60,926 nt of DNA from Bacteroidota bacterium (GCA_021813905.1 JAKAJH010000013.1:1-60926), one strand, 5' to 3'. Shown: positions 8,835 through 17,295, counted from the first letter of the stretch. Numbers and translations: made by a program. Notes: generated by a model from the sequence alone, not told the origin.

Positions 8835-9203
8835 TCAGATACGTTTCAGATTGCGACGCGCTGTCGCACACGCGGCGGTGAAGATCGCCGTCAATTCCGT
8901 TGCTTCCTTTCTCAGCCAGTTTAATTCTTCCGATGGCGACGACGATGTTTGACCGATGAGTTCAAGCCAATACACTGTCTCGTCCGCCTCTTCCTGCACG
9001 ATGTGCAGCTTCGCCGCAAACTCAGCTCGTGATCGCGCTCTACACGCAGCTCGATAGTTGGCTGCGACCGAGGTCGCTGACCGGACAACTTGCCGAGCCA
9101 GGACATCCGCTGTTGTCCGATGCGGCATTGTATCAATGAACCGGATCAACCGCGCCGAAAAAACGCTCGAGCGTTTCTTCAGAAATTCCGATTGCTCTGA
9201 CAT
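8835..9203 (-). CDS. Four-helix-bundle protein (23S rRNA-intervening-sequence/S23 family)
   Basis: The 122-residue all-helical protein matches the S23-type four-helix-bundle family: an N-terminal FLKKRSSVFSARLIRFIDTM helix, the conserved RSATSVAANYRAACRARSRAEF segment, a helix with IVQEEADETVYWLELI, and a final EATELTAIFTAA helix. The ATG at 9203 is chosen because GGGGGAG lies 5-6 bases upstream. Members occur inside 23S rRNA intervening sequences and as stand-alone genes. The biochemical role is not known. It lies between tRNA-His and tRNA-Glu on the same strand and is probably cotranscribed with them. Confidence 0.85.
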   Translation of the reverse strand: MSEQSEFLKKRSSVFSARLIRFIDTMPHRTTADVLARQVVRSATSVAANYRAACRARSRAEFAAKLHIVQEEADETVYWLELIGQTSSSPSEELNWLRKEATELTAIFTAACATARRNLKRI

Positions 9204-9276
9204 ATCTCCCCCTTGTCCAGAGCTCCGAAACATCTACCCGCTTTTCAATTCCCCAATTACCAAATTCGCTCTCTGG

Positions 9277-9351
9277 GGTGACTAGAGGGATTCGAACCCT
9301 CGACCTCCAGGGCCACAACCTGGCGTTCTAACCGACTGAACTATAGTCACC
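9277..9351 (-). tRNA. tRNA-His (anticodon GTG)
   Basis: The minus strand forms a cloverleaf with acceptor stem GTGACTA/TAGTCAC. An extra G at the 5' end faces discriminator C, the identity element of tRNA-His. The anticodon stem CCAGG/CCTGG holds TTGTGGC with anticodon GTG, and the T loop is TTCGAAT. The first 24 bases of the gene recur twice more upstream (see the tandem repeat at 9328-9613). Confidence 0.93.
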
Positions 9352-9613
9352 ATGTTATACAGCGTACGAGCGTTCCCGACTCACTGCGTTCGTCGGGGTC
9401 CGCAAATTGACAGTGAACTTGTCTTCGCTGACGCTCGACAAGTTCAGTCAATTTGGGACTAACCGACTGAACTATAGTCACCATGTTATACAGCGTACGA
9501 GCGTTCCCGACTCACTGCGTTCGTCGGGGTCCGCAAATTGACAGTGAACTTGTCTTCGCTGACGCTCGACAAGTTCAGTCAATTTGGGACTAACCGACTG
9601 AACTATAGTCACC
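9328..9613. repeat. Exact 131-bp tandem duplication built on the 5' end of tRNA-His
   Basis: The 24-base 5' segment of tRNA-His (acceptor and D-arm part, 9328-9351) occurs again at 9459-9482 and 9590-9613. The 107-base spacers between the copies (9352-9458 and 9483-9589) are identical to each other. Each spacer holds two inverted repeats: CCCGAC/GTCGGG (loop about 11) and a stem of about 18 pairs formed by AAATTGAC..GAACTTGTC and GACAAGTTCAGTCAATTT. The unit therefore looks like a structured 107-bp insert flanked by 24-bp direct repeats, present twice. Recent duplication or an assembly artefact could both explain perfect identity. Confidence 0.9.
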
Positions 9614-9662
9614 GTGTACACCAAATCGCCCGGATCATTGCGCGAAGGGAGCTGAGACCCGG
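9614..9662. other. Spacer between the tRNA-His repeats and the upstream terminator
   Basis: This is probably the original upstream flank of tRNA-His before the duplicated units were inserted. TGAGACC at 9652-9658 is the reverse complement of GGTCTCA at 9689-9695, so an alternative pairing could compete with the terminator hairpin next to it. Confidence 0.35.
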
Positions 9663-9693
9663 AAAAAAAAGGCCTGTAATCACTTACAGGTCT
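9663..9693 (-). terminator. Strong intrinsic terminator placed just after a promoter
   Basis: On the minus strand CCTGTAA-GTGA-TTACAGG forms a perfect seven-pair stem with a GNRA-type tetraloop, followed by CC and eight T residues. It lies about 10-15 bases past the start site predicted from the promoter at 9710-9738. It would end most transcripts before they reach tRNA-His, unless it acts as an attenuator. Confidence 0.7.
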
Positions 9694-9709
9694 CATCAAT
9701 AATCATCAT

Positions 9710-9738
9710 ATTATATCAAAAATTGAACACAGAGGCAA
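9710..9738 (-). promoter_or_regulatory. Sigma-70-type promoter upstream of tRNA-His
   Basis: On the minus strand TTGCCT (9738-9733), a 17-base spacer and a perfect TATAAT (9715-9710) form a strong promoter. Transcription would start near 9703 and run toward tRNA-His, the four-helix-bundle gene and tRNA-Glu, after crossing the terminator at 9663-9693. Confidence 0.6.
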
Positions 9739-10039
9739 GCCGTTTGTCGTGCTTCTTCCTCTTGTGATTCCCAGTTTTCGGAAGGACGTACCGCTATCTC
9801 TGGAATGCGCTCTGCAAATCAACAATGCATCGTCCGGATTCGCCCGAAATCATGCCGCTCGATCGTTTCAGTTCCGGCACACTCCTTGAGCGTTCCGCCG
9901 AGTCTTGACCCAAATCCTCGACGCGCACAGATCGACATGAAGATCTCAACGTCGCGGAAACAGGCTGCGGACTCAACGGATGAATTCTGAGGCAACAGCA
10001 ATCTCAATCAACACATCTACCAGTACCAAGTGATTCGAC
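9739..10039. other. Gene-free spacer upstream of the Nfn operon
   Basis: Only short frames without motifs are seen. A weak -24/-12-like element (TGG at 9801-9803, GC at 9814-9815, ten bases between GG and GC) stands about 225 bases before the first Nfn gene, too far for confidence. Confidence 0.35.
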
Positions 10040-10897
10040 ATGTTTGAAATTCTCCACAAGGATATCCTGGCTCCGACGGTGCACCGCTTCGTGATCCGCG
10101 CACCGTTCATCGCGCCCAAACGAAAGCCCGGCAACTTCATCATGCTCCGGATCGACCGGAATGGAGAACGCATCCCGCTGACGCTCGTCGATTCGAATGT
10201 CGCGGATGGCACCATTACGCTGATCGTCCAGGGCATTGGCAAATCCACCCGGCAACTCCTGACCATGAACGCCGGCGACTCGCTGCAGGATGTGGTCGGG
10301 CCGCTCGGAAATCCCACCCCTATCCTGACCGGTCAAACCGTCGTCTGCGTCGGCGGAGGCGTCGGAACGGCGGAGTTGTACCCCATCACCAAAGCACTCC
10401 GGGAAGCCGGGAACACGGTCTATGCGATCATCGGCGGCCGCACAAAGGATCTCGTCATTCTGGAGAACGAGATGCGCGCGGTCACGACCGACACGTTCGT
10501 GACGACCGACGACGGATCGTACGGACGCAAGGGCCTGGTCACCGATCAGCTCAAAGATCTCATCGACAGTACCTCCGGCGTGACCGCGGTCTACGCCATC
10601 GGCCCGCTGCCGATGATGAAAGCCGTGTCCGCCGTGACGCGCCCCTACGGTATCCATACCGTCGTCAGTCTGAATGCGATCATGGTCGACGGCACCGGCA
10701 TGTGCGGTGGCTGCCGGGTCTCGGTGAACGGACAGATGAAGTTCGCCTGCGTGGACGGCCCGGAATTCGACGGACACCAGGTCGACTTCGACGAGCTCAT
10801 CATGCGGAACCGGGGATATGCGGGGGATGAGCGGGCATCGCTCGAGCGATTCGAACACCCGGCCGATCACGAATGCCGCATGGGAGGTTCGAAATGA
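10040..10897 (+). CDS. nfnA: NADH-dependent ferredoxin:NADP+ oxidoreductase small subunit (NfnA/SudB-like)
   Basis: The 285-residue flavoprotein has an N-terminal FAD-binding barrel (IPLTLVDS), a nucleotide-binding segment GGGVGTAELYPI near 112 and a C-terminal [2Fe-2S] site with D217, C222, C225 and C237 in DGTGMCGGC...FAC. The order matches the small subunit of Nfn/Sud enzymes, which carry the FAD and 2Fe-2S cluster that handle NAD(H) while the large subunit handles NADPH and ferredoxin. It overlaps the large-subunit gene by four bases (ATGA), so the two are translationally coupled. The ATG at 10040 has only a weak ribosome binding site. Electron bifurcation is known for this family; its direction here is inference. 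Confidence 0.88.
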   Translation: MFEILHKDILAPTVHRFVIRAPFIAPKRKPGNFIMLRIDRNGERIPLTLVDSNVADGTITLIVQGIGKSTRQLLTMNAGDSLQDVVGPLGNPTPILTGQTVVCVGGGVGTAELYPITKALREAGNTVYAIIGGRTKDLVILENEMRAVTTDTFVTTDDGSYGRKGLVTDQLKDLIDSTSGVTAVYAIGPLPMMKAVSAVTRPYGIHTVVSLNAIMVDGTGMCGGCRVSVNGQMKFACVDGPEFDGHQVDFDELIMRNRGYAGDERASLERFEHPADHECRMGGSK

Positions 10898-12339
10898 GCA
10901 ACATACTGAAACCGTCCCAGCGGATGAAGATCCCCCGCCAGCATTCGATGGAACAGCCGGCGGCGGATCGCGTACAGAATTTTACCGAGGTCTCCCTCGG
11001 CCTCGATGAAGTCCTTGCGCTGACAGAAGCATCGCGCTGCCTGGAATGCACCCAGCCTATCTGCGTCAACGGATGCCCGGTGAACGTGGATATCAAGGCG
11101 TTCATTCAGCTCGTCAGCGAACACAAATATGTGGACGCGGTTCGCAAGATCCGCGAGTCCAACTACCTTCCCGCTGTCTGCGGGCGCGTCTGTCCGCAGG
11201 AAGAACAGTGCGAAGCGGTCTGCACCCTGGGAAAGAAATTCGATCCGGTGGCGATCGGTAAGCTCGAACGCTTCGTGGCGGATTATGAACTGAAGATGGA
11301 TCAGTACACGTCGCCCGTGGTGGTCGAGCGCCGCGACGAGAAGGTTGCGATCGTCGGCTCAGGACCGGCGGGCCTCACCTGCGCCGCGGAGCTGGCCAAG
11401 AAGGGCTATCGCGTGACGGTATTTGAAGCACTGCACGAGGCCGGTGGCGTGCTGCGCTACGGCATTCCGGAATTCCGTCTGCCGCGCGAGATCCTGGACG
11501 TCGAGATCGACCGAGTCAAATCCCTCGGCGTTGAGCTCCAGACGAATTTCGTGGTCGGACGCACAGCAACGGTGGATGAACTCTTCGACAGCTGGGGTTT
11601 CTCCGCGATCTTTCTGGGGACGGGGGCAGGCACCCCGCATTTTATGGGGATCCCGGGCGAGAATTTGATCGGCGTGTACTCGGCGAACGAATTTCTGACC
11701 CGCGTGAATCTGATGAAGGCGTACAAATTCCCCGACTACGATACGCCGGTGCGACTGGGAAAGCGCGTGGCGGTGATCGGCGGGGGAAATACCGCGATGG
11801 ATGCGGTCCGGACATCGCTGCGACTTGGCGCCGAGAAAGCATATCTGGTCTATCGGCGGTCGCGGAATGAGATTCCCGCACGGCTGGAAGAGATCCACCA
11901 CGCGGAAGAAGAAGGGGTCCAGTTCATGCTCCTGACGAATCCCACGCGGATCCTGGGCGACGAGCGGAACACGGTCAAGGCCATGGAGTGCCTTCGGATG
12001 GAGCTCGGCGAACCAGACGCGTCGGGACGACGTAAGCCGGTTCCTGTCCCCGGTTCGGAATTCATCCTCGAGGTGGACACGGTCATCATGGCGGTCGGTC
12101 AGGCGCCCAACCCGATCATCCAGGCCACGACGCCCGGACTGGGCACCGGGAAGAAAGGCACCGTCAACGTCAATGAGCATCAGCAGACGAACCGGCCCGG
12201 CATCTTTGCCGGCGGTGATCTCGCGCGCGGAGGGGCAACGGTGATCCTGGCGATGCGGGATGGAAAAGAGGCGGCGTCCGCAATCGACGCATACCTGCGG
12301 GAAAAGATCACCGCTCCGAAATCGTCGTCACAAGGTTAA
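10894..12339 (+). CDS. nfnB: NADH-dependent ferredoxin:NADP+ oxidoreductase large subunit (NfnB / GltD-like)
   Basis: This 481-residue protein starts with a double [4Fe-4S] region (CLECTQPICVNGCP and CGRVCPQEEQCEAVC), then an FAD site (VAIVGSGPAGLTCAAEL, near 150) and an NADPH site (VAVIGGGNTAMDAVRTSL, near 290). It ends with GIFAGGDLARGGATVILAM, the second FAD contact of the glutamate synthase small-subunit family. The ATG at 10894 overlaps the stop of the small subunit and has GGGAGG upstream. With its neighbour it forms a complete Nfn or sulfide dehydrogenase pair. No glutamate synthase large subunit is nearby, which favours Nfn over GltD. Confidence 0.88.
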   Translation: MSNILKPSQRMKIPRQHSMEQPAADRVQNFTEVSLGLDEVLALTEASRCLECTQPICVNGCPVNVDIKAFIQLVSEHKYVDAVRKIRESNYLPAVCGRVCPQEEQCEAVCTLGKKFDPVAIGKLERFVADYELKMDQYTSPVVVERRDEKVAIVGSGPAGLTCAAELAKKGYRVTVFEALHEAGGVLRYGIPEFRLPREILDVEIDRVKSLGVELQTNFVVGRTATVDELFDSWGFSAIFLGTGAGTPHFMGIPGENLIGVYSANEFLTRVNLMKAYKFPDYDTPVRLGKRVAVIGGGNTAMDAVRTSLRLGAEKAYLVYRRSRNEIPARLEEIHHAEEEGVQFMLLTNPTRILGDERNTVKAMECLRMELGEPDASGRRKPVPVPGSEFILEVDTVIMAVGQAPNPIIQATTPGLGTGKKGTVNVNEHQQTNRPGIFAGGDLARGGATVILAMRDGKEAASAIDAYLREKITAPKSSSQG

Positions 12340-12365
12340 CAGCATCGTTCTTCAATGGAACCGCT

Positions 12366-12420
12366 CTCCCCGATCGGCTCGCGTCGGGGAGGCGGCACAG
12401 CGACGGATGGCGTCCGTCGC
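12366..12420. other. Two consecutive perfect hairpins between convergent genes
   Basis: CTCCCCGA (12366-12373) pairs with TCGGGGAG (12384-12391), and GCGACGGA (12400-12407) pairs with TCCGTCGC (12413-12420) around a five-base loop. They separate the plus-strand nfnB from the minus-strand reductase and could terminate both. Neither has a T tract. Confidence 0.5.
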
Positions 12421-12456
12421 ATGCATTCCCCGGCCGCAGTGATCCCGTCCGATCTT

Positions 12457-13410
12457 CTACCATTCCTCCTGCTCACACCGCATCCCGTGCACGGTCGCGA
12501 CATGCTGAATATCGTGCATGAGTTCCGGATTGCCGCACGTCAGGATCACGGTCTCTGACGGCTTCATCCGCCCGAGAAGCTGTTCCCGCGTTACATGAGA
12601 CGGCAGGAGCGGATGCACCAGCCGGCGCAGCTGCTCATCGCTGGAATCTTCCTCTTCCTCCTTCAACGGCATGCCGAGCACGTGGCGCAGCACGTTGTTC
12701 GCGCGTCCGCGGCCGACGTGACCTCCGGACGGATCATGATCGCCGGGCCTGCTGATTGTCGGGACGTACACGAAATCGATGCACCGTTCGCGCTCGATCG
12801 CGGCCAGTTCGGTGTGGTACCCCAGCACGGAGAATCCCCGATTGGTGTGAAAGAGCGTGTAGCACGTCCGGTCATTCGAGGCGGAGGTCGCATCGTGACG
12901 CAATTGCTTGATCATGGAGGCGAACGGTGCGAGTCCGGTCCCGGTCCCGATCATGACCACATTGCGAAATCCGCTCGCGACTCTATCCAGCGTGAACTCC
13001 CCGGCGATCCGGCTGTAGTACTCGATGTGATTGTCCTCGACCGGATCCAGCTGAAACAATGATTCGCTGAGACGTCCGGGGACGCCGGTCTCGTGCATCT
13101 GAAGGATGACGTAGAACTCGAGATAGCCGTGAACAGCGGTCTCGTACGGCGCGGAGGAGAGCGAATAGGAATGCGTCACAGGCCCGCGCCGGATGTCCCC
13201 GTGTTCGTCGAGATCGGGGTGATACTCGACGCGGCCGTCTGTGCGGGTGATCTTCTTCGTCATCCGGCAATTCTCGCGGCGCAGGGCGATGTACTGTCCC
13301 GCCCGGTACGGCGGAAAGGCGTCTCCGGTCGCGGGGACGAGCCGGAAGATCGCCAGCACGGGGGAAAGGTCGCGGCGATAGATCGCCGATCCGATTTTCT
13401 TCTCTACCAT
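12457..13410 (-). CDS. FNR-like flavodoxin/ferredoxin reductase-type FAD/NAD(P)-binding oxidoreductase
   Basis: The 317-residue protein has the FAD motif HSYSLSSAP (variant of RxYS) near 92, the NAD(P) pyrophosphate loop GTGTGLAPFASMI near 170 and the late motif LTCGNPELMHDIQ near 290, all as in the ferredoxin-NADP reductase superfamily. Two segments are unusual: a charged insertion before the FAD motif (about 48-88) and an acidic LKEEEEDSSDE stretch near 245. No iron-sulfur motif is present. It is convergent with the Nfn pair. Its electron partner cannot be named from sequence. Confidence 0.75.
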   Translation of the reverse strand: MVEKKIGSAIYRRDLSPVLAIFRLVPATGDAFPPYRAGQYIALRRENCRMTKKITRTDGRVEYHPDLDEHGDIRRGPVTHSYSLSSAPYETAVHGYLEFYVILQMHETGVPGRLSESLFQLDPVEDNHIEYYSRIAGEFTLDRVASGFRNVVMIGTGTGLAPFASMIKQLRHDATSASNDRTCYTLFHTNRGFSVLGYHTELAAIERERCIDFVYVPTISRPGDHDPSGGHVGRGRANNVLRHVLGMPLKEEEEDSSDEQLRRLVHPLLPSHVTREQLLGRMKPSETVILTCGNPELMHDIQHVATVHGMRCEQEEW

Positions 13411-13622
13411 AGACCCGCATTGATTGGTGTGTCTTCGCGTGGACGGCGGGTTGGCTTCTCATCGCCAATTGCGTACATTGAACCGTTTTCCCTCGGGACG
13501 TTCCGTCTCCACTCCTCAACACCAGATCCGCGTCGGAAGTTCACGCATGCACCGTTGACCGCTGCTCCCGGTGGCGCGGGAACGGACCACGGAACAACAG
13601 ACTGAAAGAGATCGGACAGATC

Positions 13623-16343
13623 ATGGCAAGCCGTACGACCAAGACCCCACGGGCATTGCGACGGTCGGATATTCCGTCGGTCGCGTTCGAAAAGATCGAG
13701 CTGCCGAACGGCCTGCAGCTCATTCTCCACGAAGACCGGAAACTCCCGGTCGTTCATGTGAATCAGTGGTACCACGTCGGATCGAAGAATGAGCGGCCCG
13801 GCCGGACCGGCTTCGCCCACCTGTTCGAACACCTGATGTTCGAGGGCTCAAGAAACGCCCCCGGCGGCTATTTCTCGTATGTGGAAAAGGCGGGTGCGAA
13901 CTTGCGGGAAGGCGGCGTCAACGGTACGACCGGGGAGGACCGGACGAATTACTTTGCCACTGTACCGGCGGGAAATCTGGAATACCTGCTCTGGCTCGAA
14001 TCGGATCGCCTCGCGACGCTCGGAGAGTATCTGACGCAGGAGAATCTCGACGCGCAGCGGGATGTGGTGCGGAACGAACGCCGCCAAACGCTCGAGAACC
14101 AGCCGTATGGCCGTGCGTTCAAGACGATCGTGGAGAATCTGTTTCCGCCGGGACATCCGTACTCGTGGCCGGTCATCGGCAGCCATGAGGATCTGGTCGC
14201 CGCCACGCTCGATGATGTGAAAGGATTCTTCCGGGCTTACTACACGCCGTCGAACCTGTCGCTCTGCATCGCCGGATCGTTCGACCGGGACCGCGCAGTC
14301 GATCTGGTCCGAACATACTTCGGCAGCATTCCCGCCGGACCGGCGCTGGACCGTCCGGGACGCTGGTGGCCCCGTCTGACGGGTGCGAAGATCGTCGATC
14401 TTTCCGACCGTGTTCCGCAGGACCGATCGTATCTTGCATGGCCGGTACCGGAGTTCTTCCACGCCGACCAGGCACCGCTCGATCTTGCATCGCTCATCCT
14501 CACCGACGGTCTCGCCGCACGGTTGAGCCGACTCCTCGTGTACGATCGTCAGATCTGCAGCAATGTCTCTTCCTTCAATGACAGTTCCGAGATCGCCGGA
14601 GCGTTTCTGATCGTCGCGACAGGCCGTCCCGGCGAGGAGCTTGGACGGATCGAAGATCTCGTTCGCGACGAGCTGCACCGGCTGGCGCTTCGCGGACCGT
14701 CGCCGGCGGAACTGAACCGGGCGCGTTCCAAGTGGATCTACGATTCGATCTCGGGGCTGGAACGCATCGGCGGTTTCGGCGGAAAAGCCGATCGGCTCAA
14801 TGCGTTCAATACCTACCGGGGGAATCCCGGCGCCTATGCGACGGACCTTGAGCGACATCAGGGCGCAACGGCGGCGGATGTGCGGCGTGTTGTGCGGCAG
14901 TGGCTTGATACGGACGATCATCTGTCGGTGCGGTTTCATCCGGAAAAGTCTGTGACGACGACTCCCGTCAATGTGAATCGCACGTCTGCGCCTGCGTTCG
15001 GAGCCGAGCAACGCTTCATTCCTCCGTCCATCAACACAGCACGGCTGGCCAACGGCCTGGAGGTCTTCGTCGTTGAGCGTCATGATCTGCCGAAAATGGC
15101 CGTGAGTCTCGCGGTGCGTTCGGGATCGGTATCGGACCGGGCTGGACGCGCCGGAACGGCTCATCTGATCGCGGCCACGATCGATCGGGGGACGGCCCGC
15201 CGCAGTGCCCTGGAGATCGAAGAAGGTCTGGGAAAGCTCGGCACGTCGCTGAGCGCGGCCGCGGGAAGAGAATTCTCGGTGGTGTCGGTTGATGTGCTGT
15301 CGGAGCACCTGGATGCAGCGGCGGAGATCCTGGCAGACGTCGCGCTGCATCCGCGGTTCCCGAAAGAAGAATTCGCGCGTGAGAAGAAACTGCATCTCGA
15401 TGCTTTGCGTCAGGAGGAGAGCAATGCGGCGGCGCTTGCCGCCCGGCTGCGGCCGATGCTGGCGTACGGACCGGAACATCCGTACGGTCGGCCGATACGC
15501 GGCTTGCCGTCCACCGTGGACGGTATCGAGCAGTCGCATCTCACGGAGCAGTACCGGCAGGGATGGGGCCCATCGGGTTCGGCGATCGTGTTCGCGGGTG
15601 ACATTACGCTGCGACAGGCGGAGCAGTGTGCGCGTCGATGGTTCGGAGGGTGGAGGAATCCCTCTGCCGCGGCTCCTGTGGATATTTCTTCCGAGCCATT
15701 ACCCGATCGCGGGAAGCTCTATCTTGTCGACCGTCCCGGTGCCCCGCAAACGGTGATCGGACAGGTCCTGCAATTGCCCGGACGCCGGACGCCGGACTAT
15801 CACGCGCTTCGTCTCGCCGATGCCGTGTGGGGAGGCGGCGGATTTATGACGCGGCTGAATCTGAATCTGCGGGAAGACAAGGGGTACTCGTACGGCGTAT
15901 TCTCGGGACAGAGCTTTTTCACGAAGGGCGGCATCTGGCACAGCAGCGGGAGCGTTCAGTCGGATAAGACGATCGAGTCGGTTGTCGAGTTGAAACGGGA
16001 GCTTGAGGGAATCGCCGGAGCGCGGCCGATCACTGCGGAAGAATTCGCCCATGCCGTGACAGCCCGAACGCGCGGATACGCCCAGCAGTTCGAATCACTC
16101 TCGCGCATCGCGGGACAAGTGATGGAATTGTGGCTCCACGGGCTTCCGCTCGATTCCTGGCAGGCCGAACTGGATGCGATACGACAGACCGCGCTGGATG
16201 CGGTGAACGACGCGGCCCGGCAGTACGCGCGACCGGAAGAGAGCATTCTATTGATCGTGGGCGACCGTTCCCAACTGGAGCCGCAATTGCAGGCGGCCGG
16301 TATGAGGGCGTTCATCATTGACGCGACCGGGCGAAAAGAATAG
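13623..16343 (+). CDS. M16 family zinc metallopeptidase, two-domain
   Basis: The 906-residue protein is a tandem fusion of two M16 halves. The N-terminal half has the inverted zinc motif HLFEH (H66, E69, H70), preceded by GRTGFA, with the third ligand expected in the downstream VVRNERR helix. The C-terminal half (from about 465) keeps the fold but has RAGTAHLIAATI instead of HxxEH, so it is the inactive clamp half. The GYSYGVFS segment near 755 is the usual R/Y substrate region of M16B enzymes. No signal peptide is visible and the first 20 residues are basic. A weak GGACAG lies before the ATG. Substrate unknown. Confidence 0.85.
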   Translation: MASRTTKTPRALRRSDIPSVAFEKIELPNGLQLILHEDRKLPVVHVNQWYHVGSKNERPGRTGFAHLFEHLMFEGSRNAPGGYFSYVEKAGANLREGGVNGTTGEDRTNYFATVPAGNLEYLLWLESDRLATLGEYLTQENLDAQRDVVRNERRQTLENQPYGRAFKTIVENLFPPGHPYSWPVIGSHEDLVAATLDDVKGFFRAYYTPSNLSLCIAGSFDRDRAVDLVRTYFGSIPAGPALDRPGRWWPRLTGAKIVDLSDRVPQDRSYLAWPVPEFFHADQAPLDLASLILTDGLAARLSRLLVYDRQICSNVSSFNDSSEIAGAFLIVATGRPGEELGRIEDLVRDELHRLALRGPSPAELNRARSKWIYDSISGLERIGGFGGKADRLNAFNTYRGNPGAYATDLERHQGATAADVRRVVRQWLDTDDHLSVRFHPEKSVTTTPVNVNRTSAPAFGAEQRFIPPSINTARLANGLEVFVVERHDLPKMAVSLAVRSGSVSDRAGRAGTAHLIAATIDRGTARRSALEIEEGLGKLGTSLSAAAGREFSVVSVDVLSEHLDAAAEILADVALHPRFPKEEFAREKKLHLDALRQEESNAAALAARLRPMLAYGPEHPYGRPIRGLPSTVDGIEQSHLTEQYRQGWGPSGSAIVFAGDITLRQAEQCARRWFGGWRNPSAAAPVDISSEPLPDRGKLYLVDRPGAPQTVIGQVLQLPGRRTPDYHALRLADAVWGGGGFMTRLNLNLREDKGYSYGVFSGQSFFTKGGIWHSSGSVQSDKTIESVVELKRELEGIAGARPITAEEFAHAVTARTRGYAQQFESLSRIAGQVMELWLHGLPLDSWQAELDAIRQTALDAVNDAARQYARPEESILLIVGDRSQLEPQLQAAGMRAFIIDATGRKE

Positions 16344-16504
16344 ATGAGGAATGATGATGTCCATCGCTGCGGCTGAAGCATGGACATTAACCTCGTGGTC
16401 TTCACCTCATTTGCCTTCCCATCGGTCTCCGCATCACCTTCCCACATCAAAAGCCTAGAAATCCTGCCGTTTTTTAGCATTTTTGAATCTTTCTTTTTTT
16501 CTTT

Positions 16505-16532
16505 TTGACTGTCCGCAACTTCTGATTATACT
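16505..16532 (+). promoter_or_regulatory. Sigma-70-type promoter of the efflux operon
   Basis: TTGACT (16505-16510), a 16-base spacer and TATACT (16527-16532) lie in an AT-rich stretch directly before the tetR gene. Transcription would start near 16539, at the edge of the dyad annotated at 16540-16563. Confidence 0.5.
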
Positions 16533-16539
16533 TATACGT

Positions 16540-16563
16540 ATTCACTGACTCGTAGTCATTCAT
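16540..16563. promoter_or_regulatory. Candidate TetR operator
   Basis: TGACT-CGT-AGTCA (16546-16558) is a perfect dyad extended imperfectly on both sides to ATTCACTGACT...AGTCATTCAT. It overlaps the predicted transcription start and ends 18 bases before the tetR ATG, the usual place for autorepression. The binding protein is inferred from position. Confidence 0.5.
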
Positions 16564-16581
16564 TTATCGATTGTCTAATTT

Positions 16582-17259
16582 ATGGGCATCCAGGAAAGAA
16601 AAGTAAGAGAGAAGGAGCATCGCCGGGAAGAGATCCTGGATGCCGCCCAAAAGATCTTCTTCGAGAAGGGACTGGTTGCGGCGACGATGGATGAGATCGC
16701 CGAACAGGCCGAGCTGAGCAAAGGGACTTTGTATCTGTACTACCGGAGCAAAGAGGACCTGTATCTCGCGATCTTCATGCGGGGGCAGGAAGTGCTCTAC
16801 GAACTGTTCCGGCGGGTGATCGAGGCCGGCGGTCCGGTCCCGCGGGTCCTCGCCCGGCTCGGTGATGCGTACATCGAATACTTTGAACGGTATCGCAGTT
16901 ATTTCCGGATGATGCGGTTCTTTGAAACACCGGAGTTTCACCGGCAGGTGTCGACCGAGATGCGGGATGCGTGTGACGTGGTCAATCAGCGCATCTGGGA
17001 TCTCGTTATCGGATTCCTGCGCCGGGGCATTGAGGAAGGCCTTCTTCGCCGGTCACTGGATCCGGTGGAGATCGCGGTCATCTTCTGGTCGAGCGCCACG
17101 TCGCTCATGATCCGCGCGGACGCGGAAGAGCATGAATGGCACTCGCGGATGGGGATCGACCTGTCCTCGACGCTCCGAAGATCGAACACCCTCTTCCTCG
17201 AGTCCGTACTCACCGGCGAGGGAAAGGCGGAAGTACGGGATCTGCTGCTGCCATCGTAG
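16582..17259 (+). CDS. TetR/AcrR family transcriptional regulator of the efflux operon
   Basis: The 225-residue protein has the TetR N-terminal DNA-binding domain: a basic start, then [33 protein letters not shown] as helix-turn-helix and [10 protein letters not shown]. The remaining helical part is the variable ligand-binding domain. The gene lies 37 bases before the tolC-like gene on the same strand, so it probably controls its own operon by binding the dyad at 16540-16563. The inducer is unknown. Confidence 0.88.
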   Translation: MGIQERKVREKEHRREEILDAAQKIFFEKGLVAATMDEIAEQAELSKGTLYLYYRSKEDLYLAIFMRGQEVLYELFRRVIEAGGPVPRVLARLGDAYIEYFERYRSYFRMMRFFETPEFHRQVSTEMRDACDVVNQRIWDLVIGFLRRGIEEGLLRRSLDPVEIAVIFWSSATSLMIRADAEEHEWHSRMGIDLSSTLRRSNTLFLESVLTGEGKAEVRDLLLPS

Positions 17260-17295
17260 TACCGATCCCGATCGTTGATCCAACCTGAGGAACAC

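Noticed and set aside
9328-9613. CRISPR array
   Set aside because: The repeated spacers are identical to each other and the short repeat is a tRNA fragment, so it is a tandem duplication and not an array.
9801-9815. Sigma-54 promoter for the Nfn operon
   Set aside because: Only spacing and TGG/TGC match, and it is more than 200 bases from the gene.
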